Positions 50,884 to 62,437 of a DNA stretch of 64,000 bases are shown here, piece after piece (positions within the stretch are counted from its first letter, which is position 1; each line of letters starts with the position of its first letter). This DNA is from Cerioporus squamosus. Its lineage: Eukaryota; Basidiomycota; Agaricomycetes; Polyporales; Polyporaceae. The position numbers and the translations under genes are program-made. The notes under the pieces were generated by a model. It was not told the origin of the DNA. It searched no databases and worked only from the letters and a program-made list of their open reading frames with translations. The stretch covers positions 124,001 to 188,000 of the forward strand of contig JABYQS010000048.1 in NCBI GenBank assembly GCA_022592435.1. The letters are read 5' to 3'.

Positions 50884-51539
50884 GAGTGTTTGTGACGAAC
50901 GAGTGCGGCGGAGGGTGGCGAGATGGGATGTGGCGAGAAAGTGACAACAGCCTTCCGTCCCATGGCGCGCCTTATATCCATATACCATAAGTCCTGCTGC
51001 GGAGAAGATATTCCAATGCGGAAAGTGGGACCTCTCCGTATCGCAATCAGGGCGATGCGGTGCTCTCGTTGTGGAGGTAACATGCGCATACAGTCGTATT
51101 GTGGGCGGTGCGCCCTGCGATGACCACCAAGTTCATGGAACGCATCTTGAAGTGCATTTGATACGAAAGGACCGCGAGAGTACGGACAGTTGCTTGTTCC
51201 GGTGGATGTCGGACGCTGTGTGACGATGGAGAGTACCGTGACGCACTGGAACGTACCACAAGCAACAGGGGTGTCCTGTCCAATTCTTCATGAACAATAT
51301 TGCCCTGAGTAAGGGCATGTAGGTACAACAGAACCAATGGTCCTGGTGAAACATAGCTTAAGCTGGATGGAGTACTCGGGGGATAGAGCTCGCGGTAAAA
51401 AGTGAGGCGTGCGACGCCCGGTGGCCGCGCTCTGTGGCGGCCTGGGCGTCTGAGTTCCCATACTCGGACAAACCCGACTCCGACCCTCTCCGACTGAGGC
51501 ACTGCGCTCTGCGTGCGGAGTGCACTGCTTCGACTTGCC
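50884..51539. other. Intergenic, upstream of the 512-aa protein
   Basis: A GGATATAAGG-type TATA element on the minus strand near 50968-50980 suits the preceding gene. A 209-codon minus frame (51047-51676) has no family resemblance. Confidence 0.4.
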
Positions 51540-51728
51540 ATGCTTTTGTCATCCTTCACTCTAGTACTACTGTTCGCAGCAACTGTAACTTCGCAAACCA
51601 CGTACCAGCCCTTTATCCGGAATATGGTTCCCTGGCCACGCCTTCGATCCCTCCGATTGTCGACAAACGAAGTCACGGCCGGTCCTTGGGATGACGGGGC
51701 CGCCCCTCGATCGCGTCATGCGCGATAA
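51540..51728 (+). CDS. Possible small secreted protein, 62 aa
   Basis: The frame starts MLLSSFTLVLLFAATVTSQT, a convincing signal peptide with an Ala/Ser cleavage region, then continues YQPFIRNMVPWPRLRSLRLS and ends SRHAR. The mature part has no cysteines and no known domain. It may instead be the first exon of a spliced gene, or chance; only the signal peptide supports it. Confidence 0.3.
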   Translation: MLLSSFTLVLLFAATVTSQTTYQPFIRNMVPWPRLRSLRLSTNEVTAGPWDDGAAPRSRHAR

Positions 51729-52395
51729 AGTCGCTACGGGAGTTGTGCGGTGTCTTTGGGAATTGATGGCTGTCTGTCTGGTCGGACGAAAGTCGGATGT
51801 ACCGGGATGCGACGGCACCTGCCAGTGCAGCAGAAACTAACTCCTTGTTGCAGCGAACCTCCACTGTGATGACTTGTACTACGGCTTCCGATTAAGGCGT
51901 AAGTACTCCGCTCCTGAGCGTTCACAGTTGCAAAGGAATGGCTGCGGGTCACTGAGGCTCCTCGTACTACACATTCCCGGAAGTCCCAGCGAAGTATGCT
52001 CAGACAAGAGAGCACCCGGGCCTATTTCTCACGCACTGTCCTCGAACCTTCTGATACTCGTATGTAGCAGACCTCTCCAATACATGAGCGGGCCGGGACG
52101 AGTCTGGATACCTCAACTTCAAGCGAAGGTACCCATGTCAGCACTGCCCGGGCTCGTCGTGAGAAGAACGCAAGTCAGGTGTTATAACGGTTCTTTCTAT
52201 CAGGTATTCCAGACTATTATCAGGAACAGCAGGACCTGACCGTTCCTTGTAGCTGTGTCTTCCCTTCCACTGCATCGTGGTTCCACTCTGTCAAACGTGC
52301 GAAGCACAGTCTATGCCCTAGGACGCCGATAGCAAGGATATAAACCCCACACGCCTCGTCCAAATCCCCAACGTCCTCCCCACCTACTTATCGAC
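51729..52395. other. Intergenic upstream of the DUF4419 gene
   Basis: No supported exon. A GATATAAACC TATA-like element lies near 52338, about 60 bases before the DUF4419 start. Confidence 0.4.
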
Positions 52396-54051
52396 ATGCC
52401 GGTGACTTTCGATGTCGCCCACCAGGTTCCCATGGCCTATCGGCTCGGGCAGCAGCCCCTCAGCCACAACGCCGTCTTGAGAGCGGCATGCGAGGGTCAG
52501 GCATCACAATGTCGCGACATGCTGCAGTCCTCCATCAACCGCGATAACATCACAAATCTCGTGCCAAAGAGCAACGGCTTCGTGCACGCCGTGCTGGAGG
52601 CCTACGGATCCCATCATCATCTACGGATACGGTGTGTCCACCGTCGTATTGCTGACGTGCCAGGCTGATTGATGGGGTATTGCCATTGGCAGGCCGGACG
52701 ACGTGTGATTGGCTATCCTTACCCAGCTGAGCTTCTAGTATGCGCCGGAATTCTCTAAACGTGACCATCGTTCGCTGACCAAACCGGTCTGCAGTGTGAA
52801 CGCACATGCTGAAGAACTTCGCTCTTACTTCGTCGCGCACGAAGGGAAGAAGAGGCTCCAGGTGACGACGTCCGGGGACCGCTATTCAGTCGACTATGCT
52901 GGCATCTCCCGGCAATTTGCATCTCTGATCCACCAAAACGTACGCTCCTTGTCGTCCCCGTATTGAAGCCACCCATCTCACTTGTTACCAAGGTCGTGGA
53001 CAGCACGCTCGTCGAATGGATTCTCCCGGACTTTACCACCACCACCTGGCACGACCGTACGATCGGTTCCATGGTCATGATGTCTACTCTGAAAGCGTAC
53101 GACTCTCCTACGCCTGTCGTACTCTCCAATGTCGCACTCACCCTAGTCTCTCGGCGCAGATACTTCGAGTTTTTCATCTCCATCGAGTGTGGAATCCCGA
53201 CCGTGACGCTCGAAGGCGAGAAAGCCGACTGGGAGGAAATACACCGACGCCTCTACCGCCTCTACGAGCTCGGCGACGAGCCATCCATATGGGCCGACAT
53301 GCTGCGCCCCATCCTCCGCCGCTTCGTCGACGCCTTTGACGGCAAGCCCGACGTCCAGTTCTGGGAGCACGTCGTGCACCATACATCCGTCTCCTGCGGG
53401 GTGCCCGCCGTGGACGGCTGGATCACCGCGTTCTGCCTGTGGTCGCACGAAGGTAAGTGGCGGCCTTGGGACGGACCGCCGACCGTCGTGCCAAAGCAGC
53501 CCCCGGTTCCGCCTCCGGTCGTGCGTCCGCAGTGGAAGGAGCCCGCCGATGCTGCGTCTGGCAAGGGCCGCTCGCTGGCGCGGGCGGGCAAACGGCTCTC
53601 GGCGGCTTTGCCTGCGCTGTTCCGCAAGAGCGCGGCACGCAAGTCGTCGTCCAAGAAAGACTCGGGCGGGGGGGAAGGATCGGTAGGCACCGCCGCCGCG
53701 GAAGCCTCGCGCACCCCAGAACAAACACAGGAGGAGCCAGGGCGCAGCTTGGTCGAGCGTGGTGAGTGCCCATTCTGCGGTACTGGAAGCGACACCTTCC
53801 GCTCACGGGCGGGCGATCTAGGTCGACATGGAGGGCTCGAGGTCGATGGCGTCGCGTACTACGCCATCCCCACCGGCTCAATCCCCGCTGGCTATAGCGA
53901 GGTCGACGTCACCGTGGACGACAATGGCGACCTATTGGAGTGCAAGATGGTCGCAGGCCATGTGGCTGTTGCAGTGTCTTCGAAAATGCCGGGTGGGCAG
54001 CTGGATACGTTGAGCCCGTCCGCGCACTGGTTCATGTTCCAGAAGATGTGA
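52396..54051 (+). pseudogene. DUF4419 protein gene with in-frame TGA in exon 2
   Basis: Exons 52396..52631, 52693..52737, 52795..52939, 52993..53096 and 53160..54051 keep one frame and encode the DUF4419 architecture: NGFVHAVLEAYGSHHHLRIR, then RPDDV-stop-LAILTQLSFY, VNAHAEELRSYFVAHEGKKR, VVDSTLVEWILPDFTTTT, FFISIECGIPTVTLEGEKAD, WADMLRPILRRFVDAF, and a late YYAIPTGSIPAGYSEVDVTV followed by KMVAGHVAVAVSS. The codon at 52706-52708 is TGA where the family has Trp (RPDDVW). Everything downstream is intact, and splice sites are good, so the mutation is recent, or the 45-nt exon is skipped, which preserves the frame. An unusual Lys/Ser-rich insertion with CPFCG lies at about residues 360-420. DUF4419 function is unknown. 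Confidence 0.8.
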
Positions 54052-54384
54052 TGAGCAGACAACATAAGCAGCTGTGTGTATACGAGTCTCCCTCTAGCGT
54101 GTATGATAGATCAGCAATGTCCGGGAACCGCCCTAGGCCTATATTCGCGAGAGGATGGAATTCAAGTTAGCGGTCTTACCTGTTCGAACTGGCCAGATGT
54201 AACTTGAAAGCGAAGCGAACTATTAGTATGATGGCCATGAAACTGGGCACATGTGACATGGCCCGTCGTGAATGACGCGCACGGTGAGTCGAAGAAAAGA
54301 TTGTCAATGTCTACGCTCCCGTTGCTTCACTAGTTCACTTGTGAGCCTCTGAGGCAACAAAAAACTCGCTCATCACATTCGTCT

Positions 54385-54462
54385 AGGCACTGCCAGGAAT
54401 CGAACCTGGGTTATGAGAACACTCTTCAGAATCTCAAGTGATAACCGCTACACTACAGCGCC
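54385..54462 (-). tRNA. tRNA-Gln (anticodon CTG) with about 6-nt intron
   Basis: On the minus strand the acceptor GGCGCTG pairs with CAGTGCC (one G-T). The D-arm AGCGGTTATCAC is normal. The anticodon stem TGAGA/TCTCA is perfect, loop TTCTGA with CTG at complement(54427..54429), followed by a 7-nt stretch that is one loop base plus a 6-nt intron. The T-arm CCAGGTTCGATTCCTGG is perfect. A T6 terminator lies about 20 bases downstream (plus-strand A run 54358-54364). Confidence 0.9.
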
Positions 54463-57400
54463 TTGTTGCCAATACCTCCCAACAAATTCATGTGGCGCTT
54501 GTCTACATCGCAAGCTGCACGGTGGGCATGATCAGCTCACCCGTCGCGCTCGCTGCGCCCGCCCTCGAACCCCCAAATTGGCATCAGACGTCCTCGAAGG
54601 CAGGCTGAGGCTAGAGCGTTCCCGCAGAACGACAGCCGGCATGAAAAGTCTATTCGTCCGACCGTCGCCACACGACCTTGTTCTTCGCGGAACGGCCTGG
54701 GGCCCTAATAGCCACACTGTCGTGTGCTTCTCGACCGCGGGGACGGCGGAAGCCCGCGCTTGAAGCTGAGGGTGCGCGCGGCAGGAACGTTCACCCAAGC
54801 TTCTGGACTTGGGAGCAAGCTTGCAAGTTGCAGCCCGCGAGGAAGGGGAGTTGTTGGACCGAGATGGTAGCGACGACGTGACCACGGGTCAGTCGGGCAT
54901 GGTACTTATGTGGGACGTACGACGGGCGGTGATTGGTTCTCGTACTTGCGTGACCGTTGAGTCCGTGCGCGATGTGGGAGAGTCTCAGGGCCATATGTTC
55001 AGTATGAGTGTGTGCAATCGTGCACGTCATACTATGTGTACTGCGTAGGATGGTGGGTGCGGGGAAGGGCGATGAGTGGACGCCGATCCTACATAGACTC
55101 GGACTCACGGATTTGCAACGATGAAGGACGACCAAGCGAGGAGTTGAGCAGATAAACAGTCAGCGGCAGGACGTCGGAGGCAGTGCAGAATGCACTTCGC
55201 AAGAGGAAGATCATAGAGTGTCAGGTACGCAAGTGATACTCAGGAAGTGGTGGGAGCGTATGTTGCACAGATGCTCACAGGCATCGATGTTGAGGAAGTG
55301 CTGTTCGATTCCTCCTTCTACGATGGCGAGCGGGCACCGAGTAGGCCATCATGAGGAGACCGCAGTCTGCTTGACCAGGATCGTCAGGCCCACGTCGCAG
55401 TCCGCATAATGCGATGATTTAAGATCTGCAGACAGCGAGCCCGGTCCACCAAGGCAAGGAGGTAGGAGGCAGTTCCGATAGCGCGGCTACCGTGTCTCTG
55501 CGAACATATCGCGCACACCTAGGACAGCATCATATTGTTGTAGTCGCGCAAGACGCTGACCTACATGTCAGGGAGAACAGGTCAGACAACGGGTTGATGG
55601 AGACAAGCCCGCTGCAGCTCACATATGCCCCGAGCGTGTGGTTACACTTCCGCCTGTCACTGCCGATAGTAACACCCGACGGGATGTCACCTTCGATAAC
55701 AGGTTGGACAGCTGGGCGTCCAAGTGCATGCGCCATATCCCGAAGCAGGGAGGTTAGGATTCCACGGGGACGGGAGAAGCTCAGGGTTCAAGCCACATCA
55801 CGAGGGTGCCGGCGGGGGAGGTTCAGAGAAGACCCCATGTAGTCACTGCAGATCATGACGTTGGCTCCCGGACGTCGACCAGCGCGACATGCGCGGGTAT
55901 TGATCGCACGAACGTCGACAGAATGACAACGTCGGGTATTGAGGCGTCGCTGGACGAGTGCTTGGAAGTGAGCTCGTAGTGCCACAAAGGCCGCAGTCCC
56001 CCCTGTACGCGGAACATGATGCTGACATCCATCATGCAGGGAGGATATCTATCACTGGTGCTGTGCTGGATTAGGTGGGTGGGTGGTCAGCGGGTCGGCT
56101 GTGAGAGCAGAACTGAGAGAAGCACGACATACTTTGATACCGCGACGATGTTCTTGTCGCCGTCTTCCCAGAGCCTATCGTCATAGGCGTCGGCGACACT
56201 AGGGCTGCTCAATTCTTCTGGACGCTGGACGCTGGACGCTCTCAGAGCCTTTTGATGGCGTAAGCGATACGAGCCGACGACTCGGCAAGGCGGCGAGTAT
56301 ACCTGCTTTCTGCACTGCAGCCTCGACGGAAAGCTCTATAGCACCTCATAGGGAACGCAGGAAGATGCAGAAAAAAGGCTGTGTTCGTGAATCCTTCCTC
56401 GCTGTTCTCTGCATGGTTCAGCAGGGCGTACAAATCACGGGAAGAGGGTGTTCTGCAAGGATATTGGGGAGCGCCCGTTAGGTCGGAGGAGGTGCTCGGC
56501 TACTGTCGCTTGTGACCATCACCTCCATCAACGAGCTCTCACTGCGTCCAGCGTCCAGTGTCCAGAAGAATTGAGCAGCCCTACTGGGAGTGGACCACGA
56601 ACATCTTGCCCGTTCGACGAACAAGGCCGAGGAGATGATTGGGCTGACATATGATATCGAGGTCGAGCTGCATTCATGCCGGGGTCTGATTTGACAGGTC
56701 GAGGCAGCGATCAACGACGTTTACTTACCCAAGAAGGTTTCGCCATCCTTCCTTGATGCTTACTCTACCCCCGACGCGAGACGTCCCAGGCCACTGGCGG
56801 CGCATGGGAATAATTGAGGCGGTGGCTCAGCTCATAGATTGGACGCTCGAGCTCGTTTTCGGCGACAGAGAGGCTCATTCATATCGCCGATGTGCACCTG
56901 CGAATATGCATGTGGCCCGATCGTGCGCCTCTAGCCCGGATCGAGTGCGGGGACGTCCTCGAGCGTGCTCGCGCGTCCGTGGCCGCGGACGTCGCCGAGG
57001 GTGCAAGGTTGGGAAGACGGCGGTGAACGCGGCTGGGAGTTTGATAGCGAACATGATGGTAGAAGACAAGCTGTGACACCGAGAAGAGGACGCACGGAGG
57101 AGTTCTGACAGCAGCCGGCGCCTGTAAACCTTCCATAACGGGGGCAATCCAGGGCGGCCGCGGCCGGCAGAGCGTTCCCATATGTGGGCGCGGCGAAGGC
57201 TCCGCCAATGCCATTGTGCCCCGCACGCCGTTGTCGTTGGGCGCGAGGGAATCGCGTCGCTCGAGCGGGACGACAATGGATGCAGCGCGGGTGGGCGCGT
57301 CGTCGGGAGGAGGCAGGGACGGCGGATGGGGGAATGCTGCGAAAACAAGGGAGATCTGGATCGGTCGGTTGGGTTGCAATTTACTGGTCGCTGGCGGGGC

Positions 57401-57501
57401 GTTCCTTGCTGCTGCACTCTCGACCGCGACCGCCCCGCCCCCCGAGCGACGGCAAGGACCACTCGTTTTCTCCTTATTTTCTTTCTCCGGCGTGCTCCCG
57501 C
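54463..57501. other. About 3 kb with no intact gene
   Basis: Contains scattered coding-like fragments. On the minus strand near 55853-56035 one reads PLWHYELTSKHSSSDASIPD and VVILSTFVRSIPAHVALVDV; another near 55530-55736 reads ALGRPAVQPVIEGDIPSGVT. They do not join into a gene and I do not recognise the family. It also holds an inverted repeat at 56200-56583. The right end is upstream sequence of the RING-vWA gene. Confidence 0.4.
56200..56583. repeat. Inverted repeat, about 40-bp arms around a 300-nt loop
   Basis: Left arm 56200-56240, right arm 56544-56583; the arms match as reverse complements with one mismatch (G/A) and contain tandem GGACGCT units. Weaker similarity continues outward of the right arm and inward of the left arm (TTGATGG). 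It could be a fold-back element or a small inverted duplication of a gene fragment (both encode AAQFFWTLDAGR). Confidence 0.8.
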
Positions 57502-60500
57502 ATGAGGTCGGAATTCTCGTCTGTCGCCTCGACAGGTTGGATTCCGAAGAACCAGACCCAGAGCACGCCCGTCAGGCATCAGTCCTCCCAGCTTCATCAG
57601 TCCAACTCCCATCACATCCTTCCTCCCTCTTCTCCCCTCCTCACCCCCCGTGCTCGCACGGCATCCACCACCAACAAGGCCAGCTCCTTCGCCGCCTCCG
57701 TGCGCTCCGTCTTCCACCGCTCGCCCCACCGCGCGACCTCCGAGGCCTCTCTGCGCTCGGCATACTCCGCCAACTCCTCTGTAAAGCCCCCGTCGTACTC
57801 CTCGAACGCCGACAGCAGCCATCTCCATCCTTACGCCTCCATGGTCGCTGCACCCCTACCTGTTGTATCAAGCCACGACGCCTCAGACGAGGAGGAGGAG
57901 TGCCCCGTCTGTCTCGAGCCCTTGAGCTCGTCCTTCAGGCTCCCGGGAGAGAAGCCTCACATCGTCCCCGAGTGTGGACACTCCCTTCACGAGGTGAGCT
58001 CTCTCTTGCCGCGCTTCTTGCTCCCGAGATCCTCCTGCTCTTCACTTCCTTCCCATCTGCTGCGTTTCCCCATACCCCCGTATCGACGGGGTAGCCTTGC
58101 GCTCTCCAACGCCGCATCGGTTCCCACGTCCCACGTCCCACGTCTACGCCCACCCCGCAGTTGCTCTACTTCCAGTGCTCCTCGCTGCGCGATCGTACTC
58201 TCCATGGGCCAGGACTCGCGCCCAGAGTCGAGGTCGCTTGGGTGCGAGCGTGTTCACTCCCACGGAAGCTGGGGAGGGGGTCGCTGAGACTCGCATGGCC
58301 CGTCCGCTCTCTCTGGTTCGTCTTGCCCGTTCCACTGCAAGCAGACCCGCTTCTACCTTGAGCCTCGTCGAGGACGTGCTCTTGCGGACGTGTCCTCGAC
58401 ACGTTGGAGGTCGAGCCCGCTCCCGCCATCTCACTTTGATCAGGCCAACGGTGCCCCCGGGCGTGGCGGCCTCTCAGGGTAGCCCGGCATCACGGCCTGT
58501 AAGGTTGCAACACTAGCAGGCTTCTGTCAGGCAGGAACCCTTGAACGGAGCTGTCTCTGGGGGGAAGACCGTCACGGTGGGCGCGGCGTCGCGCAAGCTT
58601 TAGGACCTCGAAACGGGCTTCTACCATATTTGGTAGTGACGCGTATATTGCGAGCGATGCACTGCTTTCGTATGCACTGCAATACCATGGAGTCTGGTAT
58701 ACGGTTTGCAGGGAGCCGTCGGTCGGCCGCGCCGTGTTCATCTCTGCAGGCTCCTCGCTAGTCGGCTTTGAAGCGCATCTTGCGGACGAAGCGAAGCCGT
58801 CGCTCCTCTTCGATTACTCTCTCCCATGCATTTCTCGAGTTCCATTCATATGATAGCTTTGCGGCCGTGTGAGAGCCACTGGACTCTCTTACTCTCGCAG
58901 ACCTTCGGCTTCACTGGCCGGACTTGCATTGTAATCCGCGTGTATCGCGTGGTGTCGTGCAAGCTCCAGGGCTGGAACCGTATATGGCAGTAGCGGTACA
59001 TCTTACGAACGAAGCGATAGCGGCCCTCTTCGCATCATGTTTTCAATACAGTATCGAACGTTTATTCTGTTCATTCCATCTCTACGGCTATACGCGATAT
59101 TAACCTTGGTTGATTACTAGGCATGCTTCACCGCTGTCTATGGCCCACCGCCGGGCCCATCTCGTGCCGGCGGTGTTATCCGCAAGTCCAACCTTGGAGT
59201 CTGCGGAGTATGTAGGAGGCCGATGAAAGTGGGCGATGGCGACGGAGGCAAATCGAACAGTGCGTACATGCAGTCTCTGCTAATATAACCGGTGCTGAGA
59301 TCCCGTAGAATTGGCCGCCCTTACTGGAATGGGTGATCCTGCCGTACAGGCACTCTTCCCCGGACGCGACACACCCTCCTCTATGCGCTCGTTCAACGGT
59401 CACGGACACCCGCACGGACGTGGCGCGGTGCCTCAGAAGCCCTTCGATCCGACTGAGGACGACCCTGTCGAGCACAAGTCCGCCCATTCGCCGGAGCAAT
59501 CGCACTACGTCGTTGCTCCCTCGATTCACGTCCAATCCGAGTTCGCATCCATTACGCGGACGTCGGATCCGAGTCAACCGCTGACATGTCTCGTCGTGGT
59601 CGAGCTCCCCGGAAAACGGACTAACACTGTCCCCGGCTCCGTCATGCCCATGTCCGAGCCGTTCACGCCAACGCCGAAGATCACAAGCGTCTACCGCGAC
59701 GGCAGCGACCACTCTGTACATTCTGGCCCTCACTCGAACGACTTCTCCATGTCGCCACAGTCCCAATACATCTCTGCCGACCGGCAGTCGCAGTCTGGCT
59801 CCCACCACATGTCCCCTTCGACATCTCATGACCCGCTCGTGACCTCACCCATCGAGCGCGAGATCATCCAAGATGAGGACAACTCACCATTCAGCGCCAT
59901 TACGGAGGACCTCAGGAACCGTATCATCGACTGGAAAGGCCACCCTCTCTCCGGACTTGGGCCGCTCCAGATGTACGATCTTCTATCGGTACGGCGAGAC
60001 GCGCTCGTGCGCGAGTTTTTCGTCTACCTGTTCAAGGAGGCGATCATCTGCGTTGTCGAGGAAAAGAAGCGGACCCTTGGCCGCCTCCTCTCCTCCGCGG
60101 GTGCGGCGTCCGCGTTCGGCGACGGCACAGGGTCCGGCTCTATCAGCGGCGGTAACTCGCAGCGTGGCGTCCTCCGCCTGAAGGGCCGCATCTACATCAG
60201 GCACATCCGGCATGTCACAGATACGTCCGTGTCTGGCGAGCTGAGTCTGACGATTGACATGGAGGACGAGCGGTTGGACTCGTTCATCCTGATATTCAAG
60301 GACCGGTCATCCTTGGAGACATGGAAGGCGCATATCCAGGCACTTGTCGCGCTCTACCAGCAGACGAGCGTACAAGCGCAGCAGCCACCATCACAAACTG
60401 ACTATGGGCGGTCTCCGGATCTGGAGGAGTTCGGCGGGAGCGCAAAGGCGGCGCGGATGCTCAGCGACGAATTCGGCGGCAACCAGAAGGCGATGCGCAT

Positions 60501-62437
60501 GCTCAGCGGGAGCACGACGAACACCACGGTCAGTACCGCCGATAGCTTGCTGAATGGATCAGCGCGGTCGACAGTGTCTTCTAACACGTCGTATGGTTCC
60601 GCTTCGCTCGGACCGCGTGCGGGCCTCCACCAGAAACTGTCTACGCTCGAGGAGGACGACGAGCTCAGCAGGTACTCGTCGCCGACACCGCTCGTGGCCC
60701 CGCACATGTCCACCGGGCCGTCCAACTCGCTCACCCCGCTCCCTCATGCGCCTATGGACCTCATCCTCGTCATCTCCGTGCCCGGCCCGAACTCGACGCC
60801 GAGCACGGCTGCGCTCAAGATGCGCGTCATCAGGACGTCGCTGGACTTCATCCTCGCGTCGCTTGCGCCCAAAGACCGCCTGAGCTTGGTTACGTTCGAG
60901 GTGGGCATGGGCGGGAGAGTGCGGAGGACGCCGTTCCTGTCTGTCGGGAAGGCGCCGAGCCGGCAGCGGTTGTCCAAGTTCATTGAGGACATCGGACGGC
61001 GGGAGGAGTTCGACGACGAGTTCCTCGTCAGGGTGTCGCAGGAGGACAAGACGGATGTCGTGACGGCTGTCAACAATGGTGAGTCGCAGTGACGTTTATG
61101 GGCGCCCTGTCTCGACTTTGGCTGATCGACGTCGTGCTAACTGCGTGGCATCACAGGGCTGGACATCGTGCTGCAGCGCAAGTCGCGGAACCCTGTCACG
61201 GGCTTCGTGCTTGTCAGCGACTCGTCAGACACGACGCGGCGGGCGCAGATGGACCTGGTGCTCGCGCGTGCCGAGGCTGCGAATGTTCCTATCCACTCGT
61301 TCGGCTACGGTCGGTCGCACGACCCGGCATCGCTCTGGCTCATGTCGAACCACACAAGCGGGACGTACACGTTCGTCAAGGACTGGTACGACCTCCGGGA
61401 CTGCCTGGCGGGATGCATCGGTGGCATGATGTCCATTGCGATCATGAACATGAAGCTGCACCTGAAGATCGTGGACGGCAACCGATTCCGCATCCGGAAG
61501 ATCTCTGGTGGCCCGCTTGCCATCCTCTCGTCGGATGGCCGCGATGTCGACGTCGAGCTCGGCGAACTCCGGTATGGGGAGCGTAAGGAGATGCTCGTCG
61601 AGCTGGAGCTGGACAACAGCGACGTCTCGCAGAGCCCCATTTCGCCCCAGAACGCGGTGTCGCCGCGCGCGCTGAACGCCACGGACGTCTTCAACCAACG
61701 CATGGGCCTCGACGCGCTCTCGATCGGCGATCTGCCCGACCTTGCGGAGGGCATGATGGACCGCATGATCGACGAGGTGCCTGTGTTCGAGGTCGACGGT
61801 TCGTTCTTCGACCCCAACGCGCAGAAGAACGTGTCGCGTCTGGCGCACCCTGTTCTGCTCACTGTCACCCTCCTCCCCAACACCGGCAGCCGGCCACGCA
61901 CCCCAGCTGCGACGAGCGGCGGCTCGGACCCGGTCATCGTACGCCGGCGCATGGAGCTCCTTGCCTCGGACATGATCACGCGCATGCTCGTGCTGGTGTC
62001 GAGGCGGAACATGCCGCAGGCGCAGAAGCTGCTGAGCGAGACACGGCGGATCCTGCACACGGTGCTGCAGAACATCTCGCAGGCGCTGCCTCCGCCACAG
62101 CGGGATGGGAGCATCGCGGCGAGGAACCGCAAGGAGATGCTCGCGCTGTCGACCGTCCGTGCCATCCAGGCGATCATGCAGGACATGCAGATCCTGTCGG
62201 AGGCGCTGGACGAGCAGGCGGATACGTTTGCGCTCGACCAGCGGAACTTTGGCGCTCAGCAGGTGAGTTTCCGTCGTTGGTGTGGGTTGGCGTGCGTGCT
62301 GACTGTGTGTGCAGGCCAAGGTGCTCCGCGACCAGAAGAGCTGGAGTGGCCGAAGCGCGATCGAGCGTCTGTTCTGGACGATCGACAGCTCTATCGAGCT
62401 GGTTTCTCGAAGTACTGACTGGGTTGCGCGCGAGTGA
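57502..62437 (+). CDS. RING finger + von Willebrand A domain protein, 1209 aa
   Basis: Exons 57502..57993, 59122..59260, 59309..61078, 61157..62262 and 62315..62437; phases agree. After a Ser-rich leader (MRSEFSSVASTGWIPKNQTQ) comes a RING-H2-like finger: CPVCLEPL, CGHSLHEACF across the 1128-nt intron, then CGVCRRPMKV. A long region contains FVYLFKEAIICVVEEKKRTL, LKGRIYIRHIRHV and FKDRSSLETWKAHIQALVAL, resembling a PH-like domain. The vWA domain begins MDLILVISVPGP and includes LDFILASLAPKDRLSLVTFE, TGFVLVSDSSDTTRRAQM and VPIHSFGYGRSHDPASLW. The C-terminus (LLASDMITRMLVLV onward) fits the vWA-interacting region of RING-vWA proteins. RING plus vWA suggests an E3 ubiquitin ligase, as for plant WAV3-type proteins; the substrate is unknown. 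In the vWA the metal-site DxSxS is replaced by SVPGP. Confidence 0.88.
57994..59121 (+). other. 1128-nt intron splitting the RING finger
   Basis: Donor GTGAGC at 57994, acceptor TTACTAG ending at 59121. Removal joins CGHSLHE to ACF, restoring the RING cysteine spacing. Inside, two related segments (58776-58812 and 58999-59032) suggest an old internal duplication; no coding sequence is recognisable. Confidence 0.75.

Noticed and set aside
52706..52708. Selenocysteine decoding of the DUF4419 TGA
   Set aside because: Higher fungi generally lack the selenocysteine machinery and the family has Trp, not Cys, at this place.
61225..62319. 364-codon minus frame opposite the vWA gene
   Set aside because: His/Arg-rich shadow of a strongly biased coding region; the plus strand has clear domains.
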